Below are positions 37,558-49,847 of a stretch of DNA of 64,000 nucleotides, one piece after another. The notes under the pieces were generated by a model that was given only the letters and a program-made list of their open reading frames with translations, ran no database searches and was not told the origin of the DNA. Made by a program: the position numbers and the translations under genes. Position 1 is the first letter of the stretch. Every line of letters begins with the position of its first letter. Origin of the DNA: Phytoseiulus persimilis (Eukaryota; Arthropoda; Arachnida; Mesostigmata; Phytoseiidae); contig CM075103.1 in NCBI GenBank assembly GCA_037576195.1, forward strand, positions 1,550,001-1,614,000, given 5' to 3'.

Positions 37558-40251
37558 GTAGGGCGTCGTGGGATGAGAAAAACTCGGGGTTCCCAGAACG
37601 TTTCAACGAGTTTTTCAAGAGAATCGATTCTCCGGAAAACGACGGTCTTGTCACTTCCGCTGCCGGCCGCACGGGTCGATTCTCCTCAATGTCTAGTTCA
37701 TCGGGGTTCGCACACATCGATTGAGGGGGGAAGGTGAAATCGTCAGCGATGAACCAAGTGATTGATGGCACTCCTTTGACAACGGGATCACATTCAAGGA
37801 TCAGAAGTTCCCAGGAGTCTGTTCGCCAAGTCTGCTCAAGAGCGCTGTGATCCTAATAGCCGTTCTCTTGGATGGGGGAACATCTCGACTGAGGCTCGGA
37901 ATGCGAAACCAGCTGCACAGAGTCAAGGAAAAGCTCGGCTGCTAGAAATCTATTGCTTGGGTCTTTCCTCGAAGCTTCGTCGGCTGCGGAACGCGCGTGC
38001 AAAGGCAGTTCGAAGTGGAATCAGACAAACACATTCCGAATCACAGTTTGATGCGATTAGCGACTGAATACTGAACATCCCCGTAGTGACTCGCTACCGC
38101 GGCCGTTTTTTTCTGTTGCAGCTCATTTAGGGGAGCTTGTCCCTTCCTCAAGTATTACCAGGGAAGCGAGAGAGGGAGACGCGTTTTTTTCCGCTTCCGG
38201 GTTACATCAAGACAGAGACTTCCGTTCCTCCGAGACTCTACTCACGGACCGCCAACGCCGCGTGGAACTCCATTCGAGTCGCCATCTTCACGTCTGATGT
38301 CGCCCGGGAATCGTGATGCAGCGATGGGAGGAGTCTCGCTGAATCTCATACCGAACGTCTGGACCGCGGCATCAGACGATACAGTACTGGAGCGGACTCC
38401 TCCGTCTATTGAAAACTTCTCGGGAAACTCAGATTGGAACATCGCAGAAACTTGATTCGATGTTCAGCAACTAATATCCAGCTGCGGGCGGATCTCGAGG
38501 GAGGCGAGCTCTCGATGCTGATAGTTCAGAGCCAGAGGACATCACAACATGGAGATTCCAGCAACGATGAAATTGGATCTGCTGTGATGAGCTGTCTGGA
38601 GGGAGAAAAAAAGCGTTCGTGACGAACTTTGTAGCGTTCCACGACGCAGGAGGTCTCCCTCTTATCGCGCATAGACAGCCGGTCAGGCGAAAATCGCTTT
38701 CTTCAAGGTCAAGCTCAGATCTCCACGTGTCGTCTCCCTTCTCAAATTTCAAATTTGCAGTCCATGCAGTTATTCAACCAGCATTTTCTCGTTTTGTTTT
38801 TCAAGTTGTCGGATTTCATGGAATCCCCAACATCAAGGAGGTGTTGACGGAGGATTATCTCCCAGGACAACAGTACCGGTCGCGACTCGGATGATACAAA
38901 TCCCGAACAGAAAGTCGTCTGGGCCGGCCGCCCTTCGAAGCCACGAAGAGAGTTCGTGAACGCTCTGTTCTGCCCGAGTCGTTTTCCTCCATCAGTTTGA
39001 ACAGATCTTTCCCAACTCAGAGATGCATATCACATTATCAAGGCCACGCAGTTGCTCCATCGAAAATAGCTATCGTCAAAACTAGCGGATGTTGGATATA
39101 TGGGAACACCATGCGCCCGACTCGGTGAGGAATTTAGACCCATTCCGTCGAGACCTGTTCTTCTCAGCCGTGAGCATAGGAGAGTGAGGGCTACTCCTGT
39201 GCTCAGTCGGGCGTTGCCTCCACAAAACGTAGCTCGGGACAATCTGAGCTGTCGGTTGGAGTTTGTCAAGATGGAAGACTCAACATCTCCCGACTCAACG
39301 GGCTCTCAGGGTCACCATTTGGACTTTGCGAAGAGTTTCTACTATTAGACCCTTCGATATCGATTCGAGGAGCTGATCTTCAGCGGCCAGAGGGCGGTGT
39401 GCTCTCCCCATCGTAGGCTTCCGATTCCTCTCCGTTCACGTCCACAAGCGAGGCAGTCGACTCTGCATGTGCGCGGGGCACTGACCTCGAGGAAATTGTC
39501 GTCCACTGAATGAATTTCCGCGAGTCGGTTCGGCTCTCATTGTTCATCTTGTCTTAGTGGCGCCCCGGGCTAAAGTGTCCTAGGCGCTCCTACATGAATA
39601 ACAGCGGGATGAATGGTCGGCTATGCTCACCGTAGAAATCGGTTCTGACAAACTCGAACAGTGGTTGTGTCGAGGCCAGTGTCGTCTTGTGGCAAGCCAG
39701 CGGACACGTGTCTGCCTCCTTTCACTTCCGAACGCCATAGGACATCTTCGCACGTTGACACTCGGAACCGGATGTAGTAGATCAGCGAGACAACTGTCGC
39801 GCATTCGAATCTTTCTCTTTTTGATTCCACCAAAAATCCATTACAATAACCAGGCATCGGAACCGGTTCTCTCTGGCCCTAATCGGAGCTGAATCCCCAA
39901 TGATCACCGTGAAACCCGTGTCTTGGAGCTCCAGCTCCTTGGAGAGGGAATTGGCAGCTTTCACTCGCCGGAGGAATTCACAGAACGCTTGGTTTCGGTT
40001 TAGGCCGCCATCGTAAACGATTCAGTTTGGAGGTCCCGCTGAGCTCGTCAATCGAGCACACTTTCCGGCATCGATCACTCTCCCACAGTCAATCAGAACA
40101 GCTTCTTCAATCGTCCGGGGCGAAGATTTTACTCCAGAGAAGAATTGAATGCGACTCGACCGCGGTTAAAGAGAGTCAGCCTGGGGCTCGGACCTCGGTC
40201 CTGCGCACGCAGGTTCTGCGGCGTCCGGCCTCATGCCCGGAGGAAGGCTCA

Positions 40252-40378
40252 GTTATGAGTAGAGCGTGGAAGTTTGGGTGATTTTTCGAAATTATTCCAT
40301 TGATCGCTCGGGATTGATTCATTACGATAAGGGAATAATTTCGAAAAATCACCTAAACCTCCAGGCTCTAGTTATGAG
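40252..40378. mobile_element. hAT-type MITE with 8-bp target-site duplication
   Basis: A 111-bp element (40260-40370) is bounded by TAGAGC at the left and GCTCTA at the right. It is flanked on both sides by the identical octamer GTTATGAG (40252-40259 and 40371-40378). The two arms form an imperfect terminal inverted repeat of about 45 bp that includes GGTGATTTTTCGAAATTATT, leaving only a short loop. Ends of the form TAGNG...CNCTA and an 8-bp duplication are the signature of the hAT superfamily. There is no coding capacity, so it would depend on a transposase made elsewhere. The duplication is still perfect, so insertion is probably recent. Confidence 0.85.
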
Positions 40379-43300
40379 CCTACTGATCTACTCAACTTTG
40401 GGAATGGTATCACAGAGTTGTATTTCTTCTCATCAGGAGCGCTTCCTGATCGCCTCGACCAGCTTTCCTCTACGCACTTCTGCTGTGGAGTCTCCACTTC
40501 TCCGATCCCTCCAACGCAATGCCCCTTAGCTCTGTGTTTCAGCGTTCCCTAGTGAAACCTATTCTCAGTTGCAAACTCGTCGAGAACTCCTCTCTGAGAA
40601 TTGGAACAGCGGCTCGTAGACCCTGCGTATCTCAAGTGCCGCTACCTCGCAACGCGAGAACGGAGACTCCTGATGAATGTAAGTGTTTCGGCTCCAAAGA
40701 AGCCGGATGCACAACCGCGGATTCCTGTGGACGCTTTTGTTACGATACTTCTGACCTGAACCCTGATGAGACCTTTCCTGGCCTCTGTGTGTCCAATATC
40801 GTGTTTCTGATGTGACGTGATTCACATTGAATGCCTTGTGGGTCGGCGGAAGCGATGGAACTATCGGAAAACTCACACAGGAGGCCATGCTTTCATTCTC
40901 CTTAGGGGTTTGCGGGGTTGGCGGAGATTGGGGCGAGACCGGCGGTGTGCGTGAGTGGATCTCTCCGGCAAACCCACCTGTGATAGCCGCCCACCTCCGC
41001 GCCAACGGCTTCGGAAGCCTGTTGCACGGGATCCCGCAGAAAAGGAGCCGACTTTCTGGACATGGACACATGAAGCATCCCTCAATGCAGTCCCGTGTAT
41101 CGGAATCCCTCCGATGCCGAAAACCACCGCGGGATCAGACGTCGCGGAAAAACATCGGATGAAAAACATATGATTTCCTATCGAGACACAAGTTCTCGGC
41201 TCGACGGATGACTGTAGAAAGCTGGATGTACTGAGCTTGGCGTGAGCGGGAAATTTCGCATCTGTCGTCATTTCTTAACGTTGCCATGGAAGCCTGGGAA
41301 ACATTTTCCCAGGCTTCCCAGCTTGTCTCTCGGATTTCGGACTTCTCGGGCGGAGCCACGCGCTCTGTGAATAACTACAACTGTACTATTGAAAGCATTT
41401 ATCTACCAGTTTCTGGTGTTTTGAGATGTTGATTGGGATCTATTCTGTGCCCGAGTCTTCTCGGATTTCACAATTTTCCCGGTCAAATGGTTGGTCACAA
41501 CAGCTGCATGCATATTGCGAGCATCTTTCGCTACGAAGTGTGCATATACAGGTTTCGTCCGGCTCGTGTCTGGTCTTTTTGTTGCATATGACGTGGTGGA
41601 AGCCGTGTGCCGCTCCTCTGGTGAAGCGATGTCTCTTCTTGAAGTTCGGCAGTTTCCAGCAATTATCACAACTGGGCGCTAGGCGACGGTCAATCGAGTT
41701 CTGGGCATCACTGCTTGCTCTGTAAGAGATCCGTCGAGGAGATCGAGAAACGTAGATTTTCGAGGGCGCTTCCCTCTCGTGTTGCCGGAACGAGCGGGAA
41801 ACCTTATCGTTCGATTCGGCTTTCGAACTGGTTCCGATCAGATGCGACTCCGAGCGAACGGAAACGCCAACTGAGTATCGGATCCAAATGGAAGGATGCT
41901 CGTCCGGAGTGCTTCCTGAGAGAAGAGAAACAGAACACTGGCTGTTCGCAGGGCGGATATCTCTAGAGCCTCCCGGTTCGGAACCAATTCGGCAGAGGAA
42001 CCTTCCGTGGAGAAAGCGTCAGGGTGAATTATTCAGCGTCCACTCAGAAGAAAAGGCAGTTCGAGACCCTGGGGTAGAAATGGCGTGGGCTTTCACCGGG
42101 AAAAAAAAACGAACGAAAGCGACGCCAGAAGAAGAGGAGGGGGTCCCATAACATACGTCAATGAGCTCCCCGGTTCCGATATGTTCGAGAAGAATCCAGC
42201 AGCAGTCGCTGAAATTCTGGAAACGCGAATAGAGGACACACTAGATCCTTCATCGAATATGAGGCAGGACTCGGAGCTCATAGACTGAACGACACCCTGG
42301 AGAGGACTATATCAAGCTCTGTCGAATCGAGTGCTCGAAGTTGCCGCCACCGAGTGCTCCTAGGGAACTCGACCACGTCACCGAGCGAAGTCTCCGCTAT
42401 ATCGGTGTAGCTTATTAATCGCATCGAACCTTCCACCTTTACAGCCTGGCACTCCCGATCGGCTATTTCCGGCTCTGCTCCGTAACGATCTCACAGATGC
42501 GTTACGCACAGGATTCCCGTCCCGACTGCTCTGGCGCTCAAATCAGAATGGGAACAAATAGTTCGAAGAACCACTCTTCCGGAAAATCAAATAATCCTCT
42601 CCGTACGGGAGCCCCATTCCTCAGATCGTCGTCCCGGGTACTGCTCGCGTCAGGAAAACTTGCCTCGTCCAGAGATTTGTGAATGAGCATTCCCTTGGGA
42701 GTTACCAAGCCGCAGTCCACCGATTCTACGTCGAGGGAAACAAATTCCCCTCAACGGTGAGTCGACCACGAAGCCTGATTGCCGAAGAACATCAGACGAG
42801 GAAGAGGAGTGGAATCGGACTATGAACCAATCATCTCGTTAGGCCGCTCGACCAACCAAGGTCGTCATCGCGGCTCAAAGGAAAATTTATGCAAATTCGG
42901 CCTCGCGATAAGGAGAACGGGCACCGTCGCTTCGCACTCCTCAATGCGGCGCAGTTGATTGAGCGGAGAGAACACAAGTACGTTCAGGAGATCCTCGTCC
43001 AGGAGAGCCGTTTTGGGAAGAGCCTTAGAACAGGGAATCCGGGTTCTCGAGTGATGCAGACTTCCGCTCAAATTAGGCTGTGATCATCTCCGGCCCGAGC
43101 CGCTTTTGTGGGGCGCTCCTGCCCTCGCTCTCGATGAATGGAATCGCGAGTTCCTCGGTGACAGCTCGGACGTATGGTGTCTCCGCACTGTTCAGAATAT
43201 CTCTCGACTCTCCATACATCGTGGGTAGTGGGAGCTGCTTCTGAGAGGTTCGCTTGGAAGCTGGACTCGAGCCTCGGGAGAATTTCCTCAACTGCGAGCC

Positions 43301-46300
43301 CACTTTCGGCAGGACCTCGCGCAGGCTTGAGGTGGCAGTGTAATTTCCATAGATCACCCGAGGTTTCCCATTGCCCCCCTAGGTCGAACATTTTATCTCT
43401 CAAACCGATCAGATCGGGAAGCCGGATTCACCGATGCAGACCTTTTCGAAAGAACGATCCGCTCGGAGCACCAAATCAGTAAACATTCAGCAAGCGGATG
43501 AGGTTGTTTCTCGAATTACCCGACATCGAGTCCGTCCAGTCGAGGGCTTAGGGTCCGAGAACCGCGTTCTTCTGCGGACGGGAATGTTGCGGAGGATCCT
43601 TTGCTCTCCGAACGTTCCACTCGGTTCCCTGGAAGTCATTAGACCTGCTAAAACCCTCATTCCGAAGCATTTGCGTGCAGCAGAACTTGGAGAACTTTTA
43701 TTAAATCGCAAAAGCTCCGTCTTCTCGTGACAGATCTCACGAGCTCAGGGGTTAGCTTTCCGGATCCGCGAAAAGCTCACTCGGACGCCGATCGTCGTCG
43801 CGGCGGGCGAGGCTGATCTCGGCGAGGAAAAATGGCAAGCACGTCAGAAAAATAAACCTTCAATCCCATGGATATCTCGCTTCCCGAAATTCTCACCAGA
43901 CCCTGCGCCATGCACTCTGTCACCCGTATACACTTCGGCGCTTTTCCAAAGAGATATGGAGAATACTTTCCGGACGGAGCCAGCGCCGGCCGCTGAAGCG
44001 TGAACTCCTTTCCAGGTCGGGAGGGCGATGGCTGGAACTCTCGCAACCGTTGACAGGGACGTTGACTGGTTCCGATTCGTGTCCTCTCACACGAACTCCG
44101 TCGTAAGAACGGAAATTTCCGTCTTCCTCTCCCCTGCAAGCTGTAACCGATGCTGAAACTCGCCCACCCGGACGGCGATGACTTATCTCTCTATCGCGCG
44201 CAGGTTTCCAAGCTGTTCGGAGATCTGCCGAGCCGTTGCTGGACGCCGATCGTTCTATCGCAGCAACAGCAACTCCATAGCACCAGACGAAAATCCTGCC
44301 CTGTCGCCAACAGCGTCGACTCCTTGGCCGACGAAAAGCCACTCCTGCTTCGGTCGTTAAAGGTCTGCGACCTGCGGTGCTGGACCGCTGTGTGCCATTT
44401 CACAGGAGCCGGCAATTGATGATGTTCCGTGCCGAAACGCTGCTGCTGACCACTTCTGCTAGACGGGTTCCCGAAGTGCGTGCCACGAGCCTGAACTCCG
44501 GTATCGGCTTAGTCCGTTGTCGTTCCGGTTCTGCGATTCCGCGGAGGGATCTAAGAAGGGTTATCATCGCTTCCACTCTGTTTTGATCGAGGAGATTCTG
44601 TTTGAGCGCAAACAGAAGCCTGGGGAGCCGTGATGAGCTTTGCGTTAAGGTGGCGAGGGTTCGCGAGGAGGGACGCGGGGTTGATGTGATGCGAAGTGAA
44701 TCGTCCCAGCGCGGGGAAGTAGGTACACGGCGGCGACGGATTCGTCCAACTCCCTCGAGGTCCCGCAGGAAACGAATCTGACAGCGAGCATACTTGCCGT
44801 CAATTACCCGCAGACGCTCTGAGTGCATTTCGCCCGGCCGAAAGTGAGCTCGCGTGACAAGGAAGGAAACACAAAGTCATCAAGGTGGGGCGGCGTCCAG
44901 CTCTCCAACGGGAAGCTTCCCGCCAAATGTTGTGGCGACGTTTCTGCTGGAGGACATGAGGCTCGAAACCCGGCAGAGCTCAGGGTGCTGGCCTCTCGGC
45001 TCCGTCCGTTCCGTATTCCATTAATGTTTTTCGCAGCCTCGTCTCTAATTCACCTGTTGAATCACCCGACAGAGCGTGAACGATGGCATAGCGACCCTCT
45101 GCGGCGGCTAGGTCACGTTACGACAGGCCTGATGGGCACACCCGAGGACGCGTCGAAGTCTTCCTGACCCAAAACACATTTGGGAGCTACATTTGAGCTC
45201 GTGAGGAGGTAGGTCGTCGAATTCACCCAATCGTTCCGGCCGGAATCGATATCGACCACCCCGTTCATGCTCGATGTCTCGCAGTTCTGCATCCCACTCC
45301 GGTGAGCTTTCGAACCAGAACGCGCCAGCTCCTCTGCGTAGGCCTCTGTTTTGCTGAGTGGCTCCTGAGCCAGAACACCTTCCTCTCCGAGAACCATTGA
45401 ATCTGGCACAATAAGTGCGTCTCATGATGTTCGACCCTCTGATTCCGTGATCGAACATCTCGGAGAAGGTTACGATTCCGGAGCCCATAGCTGACTTCAG
45501 ACACGCGGAAGACATATTCCCGCTCAATTCGAAAGACCAGAGGGAACTGCGTCTTGAGCTCGTGAAGTCACGGTGCTGGCTCGCTGCGGTATACCTTCCA
45601 GATGGTTCCCTCCATCGAATCCGTCTAAAGCTCGTCGCCGCGGGGGCTAGATCGAACCGACCTGCTATAGGCTCTAGTGTGACACGTGCAGGAAGCATCA
45701 AACAATCATTTGCCTCCTGCGCAGCTCACCGCTGGCTCCGGCGGGCATCCGAAAAGGTTTTGAAACAGCGAATCCCGTCGACTGGGGAACGTCCGTCCCT
45801 CAACGGTTATTCTCATTGCATTGAATGCTCCAGCCGTTCACTTGATCATGTTGCGTTTCATCCCGGGGATGGACGGGTGGAGGCGAGCTCAACGTCGCTG
45901 TTACCATGATATTGAATTCACAACGGCCGGAAAGGAGCCTCAATTTGCACTGAGTGAGTGAGCGAACAACGGAATGCACATCAAATGACATTCCTGCGCC
46001 ACTGGCGCTGTTTCCGTATATTGCGACCCTCCGAATGCGGAACTCCGAGCCAAGGTTGAGAACCTGAATTTCATTTGCATGCTCTCGAGTGATCGCTCGG
46101 AGGGTCAGCTTGGGGGTGGGGAGGAGGGGGGATTCTCAGAGTTGTTGCTTGATAAGCCCTGAGTCGGTCGTGACTCGGGTCTTGTTCGGATTTCAATTTG
46201 AGGGAGCGTCCGTATCGAAAGCTTCGAAGCTGGATCATTTCGAGCGATTCGCATTATTGTGACCGACATTATTGCCAATCAAGCGTCAGCCCGAAACACG

Positions 46301-48375
46301 CCGAGTGAGAATGGCGTGAATTTTATTCGCATACATCATCTTGACCTTGGACTCTCGACTTTCCGGGTCAGTCGGAGTCGAGTCAACTCAGTCGGAGTGA
46401 CCGGATGTCTGTTCGGAATCGTAATTAGGCAAAACCTCCTCTCCAAACAGCAAGTCCCCAAGCCAGCGAGTTTCGCCATCAAATATTGGCAAGCCTGCGC
46501 GCATCCATCATTCAGAAGCTCGTTCCCAGTACGCCGACGGTAAAATCAACTTCGAAGGGGGGTAATCGACTCCGGGATCTATGTGAATCCTGACAAAGGC
46601 AATTTAAGCTGATTCCTTTGACCTTTGGATTGATCAGAGTCGATGATCGGTCTTGGAATCTCGAAACCGGAACGGAGCAGATTCTGGAACTCAGGAATAA
46701 ACTGTTGCTCAGGATTTCGGGTGCCTCGTTTATTACCTCGTTCAATGCTTCCGCAGAAACAAAGGCGCTCGTGTGCTCCTAACAGCCTCCCCTGGGCCGA
46801 TTATCCAGAGCGGGGTCAACGGATGAATTTACCGGCGGAGGTCTCGCGTGACCAGTCGGGTTTAGGGAACGTCGGGTCTCTCTAAGGAGCATCGAGTTCA
46901 GCAGAAAATAAACCAAGGGTTTCCAGCCACCTCTGCGGACCTGAGCACGGTGCACTGTGCGAGCAGTTCCCACGCAGTGCTCAGCCGAGCATCGAAGCGA
47001 CAGCATAAAGCCTTTTGCTCGAGTTCGGCTTCATGTTACTCCAGGAATGCAGTTCTTACCAAGGATTATACGACGTCTCCGTTCTTTCTCCTTCCCCGCC
47101 CAGAGCGGTGCTCATCCTAATCCACAGTTCTCGATTTGCACGTGGATTCCCGCGGATTAAGTGGTAACTGAACTTTCTCAATCAGGAACTCCAACACCGG
47201 AGCCCCGTCCTGTTTAGAATCAGTCACCCTCGGCGAAGGACAGGTCCTATCGAATGTCTCGCTGAACTATCCGTCTCTGGCCTTGCTTATAGGTTCCGCC
47301 CGGTTCATATTTCTCAGACATCATCCTCCTAGGTCAGCCAGCTGACGAGACCAGTTGGGCCGAGCACCGTAGGCGATGAATCGCTAATCACCGTCATAGA
47401 CGGCTGTCACTGGAGTTTGCATGTTCTTTCTTTCCAGTTGAATGTTAACCCGTACGGTGGCGGCCTCCGTCAAAAGCGGAGTGAGGAAAGACTCGCACAA
47501 ACAGCCCGTTGCTCCTGTGGATGCCAAGTTGCGTCTCCCTCTCTCCAAACTGAGAGGTTGTTGCACTCTATTCTCGCCAGCATCTGACATCTCGACAACC
47601 AATAAGTTTCGAGTGACAGCGCTGCGAAGTCTCCACCGCCGCCCTGACCGGGGCTTCTGGAGCAGTGGCCTTCTTGTTCCCGAAACCTCTCCTGCTCCCC
47701 AACAAAAGATTCATCCAGCTGCCGGGAAAGACGAGCGGGTGCCTGTTGTTGGTACTCTTGTATTGCGCGCTACAAACACCTCGAATGATGCAGCCCATTC
47801 CGCCAAAAGTTTTGCATCCCATATTCAAACGGTCCTCACGGCCACGAGAACGTGCGAGGAAAGGTTTCTGCGGCTCCTGCTCCACGACTTGTGAAGCTGT
47901 TTTCCAAATCATTTGCATCCGCAACTGGCGTCATACAAATGGCGGTACACGCGAGAAGTTCTCGCTGGTAAAGGCTCCCTGCTTCCCCTTGCTGGAGGGT
48001 CAGAGGAATTGGAGGGGTGCGTCAAAAGTTGGAGCACTTCTGCGCTGTTTCGGGAGCTCCACTCTCGTCGTCGAAGCAACTCATTTTTTATCCCGCTCAC
48101 TCTGAAACGTGTCGTACCCGTCGGGTTCCCTGAAGGAGAACGAAATTTCGAAAATTCCGGAGCACTCTTGGAATTGGATTCCTCGTAAAAATGCGACCCC
48201 ATCGCGAGATGTCAACCTCAGACGTCAACTTCTTGCATTCGCGAGTCTCGAGGCATTGAGGACCTCATGCCTAAGGGGGCGCATTGTTCAGAGAAATTGA
48301 ACTATGGCCCATTCGCTTGGGTGTGATTCATTGCACAATGATCACATTCAGTCACCGGTAGAAATAAATAGTATC
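40379..48375. other. Gene-poor region between the hAT MITE and the RASD-like gene
   Basis: I see no supportable gene. Open frames of 60-200 codons occur on both strands, for example 43073-43357 (-), 45108-45701 (-) and 47442-47894 (+). None is recognisable or shows a convincing exon structure. A perfect small hairpin lies at 41288-41318. Confidence 0.4.
41288..41318. repeat. Perfect 14-bp stem hairpin
   Basis: GGAAGCCTGGGAAA and its exact reverse complement flank the 3-base loop CAT. There is no run of T after it and no target-site duplication, so its function is unknown. Confidence 0.7.
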
Positions 48376-48381
48376 TTTATT
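48376..48381 (-). terminator. Poly(A) signal of the RASD-like GTPase gene
   Basis: AATAAA on the minus strand starts 77 bases after the stop codon at 48460-48458. Confidence 0.7.
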
Positions 48382-48457
48382 TGACAATAAAACTATGGAA
48401 ACTCTTCTCTAACAGCGATACGATCCTGCTTCACACCCACGGGGCTCTTTTCTGAAT

Positions 48458-49847
48458 CTAAGAGACGTTGCAGGAGTTCCGCTTCAAGAGCGTCTTGTCT
48501 TTCAACGACGGTTGGGTATTGTGGACAGGCAAAGACTTCCGTCGCTGTTTCTCGAGTGCTTTCGGAGTCAGCTCCATAGGGATTTTCGATATGTTCATCA
48601 GTTTCTTGAATACCTGTAACGGTGGAGTCGTCGTGTTACACTCGGGAAATGCCTCGGGGTTAATCTACGAAGCTCTTCGCCGACGATCTCGACCAAGATA
48701 TGGCGCGGCCGGGGAGAAGAGGAGCCCCAGCTCTCCCGGATGTCCGGAAATCTCACCTGTACTATGTTGACGCCGTCTTTCGCCGATGATTCAATGAAGC
48801 CGTTCTCCCAGTCGATTTCAACCAAGGTTTCGGCAATTTCTTTCTTGATTTGGCGTCGTTCCTCGAGATCGGCTTTGTTTCCAACAACGATAATATGGGC
48901 TCGCTTGTTGCAATATTGGAGAACTTCGTCTCGCAATAGCCGGACCTGAATCCGGTGCGGCACGATTAGTTATTGGGGCCCGAATGAGTTGCGACTCTGC
49001 TCAGTTGCTTGTCGGGTTGTGTGGAATCAAGCGGACTCCCGCTGATTCTAGGAGTTCCATGCTACAAAAACTCGCGACCTACCTGTTCGAAAGATTCCTG
49101 TCTGTCGATGCTGTAAACGAGGACGAACGCGTCGCCCGTGGTGATAGCAAGCCTGCGCATGGCCGGGAACGGGTACGTTCCGGATGTGTCAACGATGTTC
49201 AGCGTCAGGGAAGTACCTGCAATCGAGATTTGGTTCTTGGTCGAGATTCCATGGGAGCGTGCTATCCGCGCTGAGCCCGAGGCTCAGTGTTCTGGGGGAG
49301 TCAGCCACCGTAATCAGGATAATGAGGAGTATCTGTGACAGAGGACGGTTCTTCCCAGCTTCCGCGTGGGTTCTCCTCGGGGAAGAGGTCCAGAAAGAGG
49401 AAGAAAGTCCCTTTGGGAGTGAGATTGCCCGCCAGAACCTTTCGGTGGCATTTGAACTCTCCTTTGGGCTGAAATTCCCTCAGTGATAACGAACTTCGAA
49501 CGTTGTTACGCAAGAGGCACTCTCTGCCACTTTGAGAACCAACTCACCGCCTCCGGACAATGGGAAGAACTCCATGGTTGGTTCATGCTGAGTGAGAATC
49601 AACCGCGATTCAACTCACCGTTGAGATCGAATTCACCTTGATGGAACTCTTCGACTGTGGCGCTGTACTTGGCTGGCATCTTGTCGTAGAGGAAGCGATG
49701 AATAATGGAAGTTTTCCCAACTTTCGCGTCACCCAGAACAACGAGTTTGTAATGGTCCTTCGTCTTCGCCGAGCACTCGTCGATTGTGGGTAGAACTTCT
49801 GTTCGTCCGGTTGCTGGCATTTTTGCTCTTTCGATTACACATTCCAT
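48458..49847 (-). CDS. Ras-like small GTPase of the RASD/Rhes group, four coding exons
   Basis: Exons are 49847-49619, 49216-49083, 48945-48757 and 48613-48458, giving 235 residues. Donors are GTGAGT, GTAGGT and GTGAGA; acceptors are GATTGCAG, GGATTCAG and GTTACAG. It should bind and hydrolyse GTP at a membrane as a signalling switch. Motifs: P-loop GDAKVGKTS; switch I around [23 protein letters not shown] in switch II; NKAD for guanine specificity; ESSAK. The [12 protein letters not shown] sequence resembles RASD1/Rhes ([14 protein letters not shown]) more than classical Ras, and the KIPMELTP stretch resembles the RASD KLPSEMSP. The residue equivalent to Ras Gln61 is not Gln, so intrinsic hydrolysis may be low. 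The C-terminus ends CNVS, a CaaX box with a terminal Ser that favours farnesylation, preceded by basic residues. I chose the ATG at 49847. The frame is open upstream to a likely acceptor (ATTCCAG), so a 5' exon, probably non-coding, is expected. Confidence 0.92.

Larger units (their letters stand above)
31131..40250. other. Gene-poor region with unassigned open frames
   Basis: I see no supportable gene. Several minus-strand frames have protein-like texture, for example 31134-31451 (containing EREFFDELVQFLFGIQLPEQ) and 32977-33213. They match no family I know and may be further decayed coding DNA. A poly(C) run lies at 35177-35199 and a GC-rich palindrome at 37541-37557. Confidence 0.4.

Noticed and set aside
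40519..40815. Cysteine-rich + strand frame that at first looked like a small secreted peptide
   Set aside because: No signal peptide, no splice structure and no conserved cysteine framework.
41403..41669. Minus-strand Cys/His-rich stretch resembling a transposase zinc finger
   Set aside because: The spacing does not match the piggyBac or THAP patterns; chance is more likely.
47442..47894. 150-codon + frame near the 3' end of the RASD-like gene
   Set aside because: No domain, no exon signals, and the opposite strand has equally long frames.
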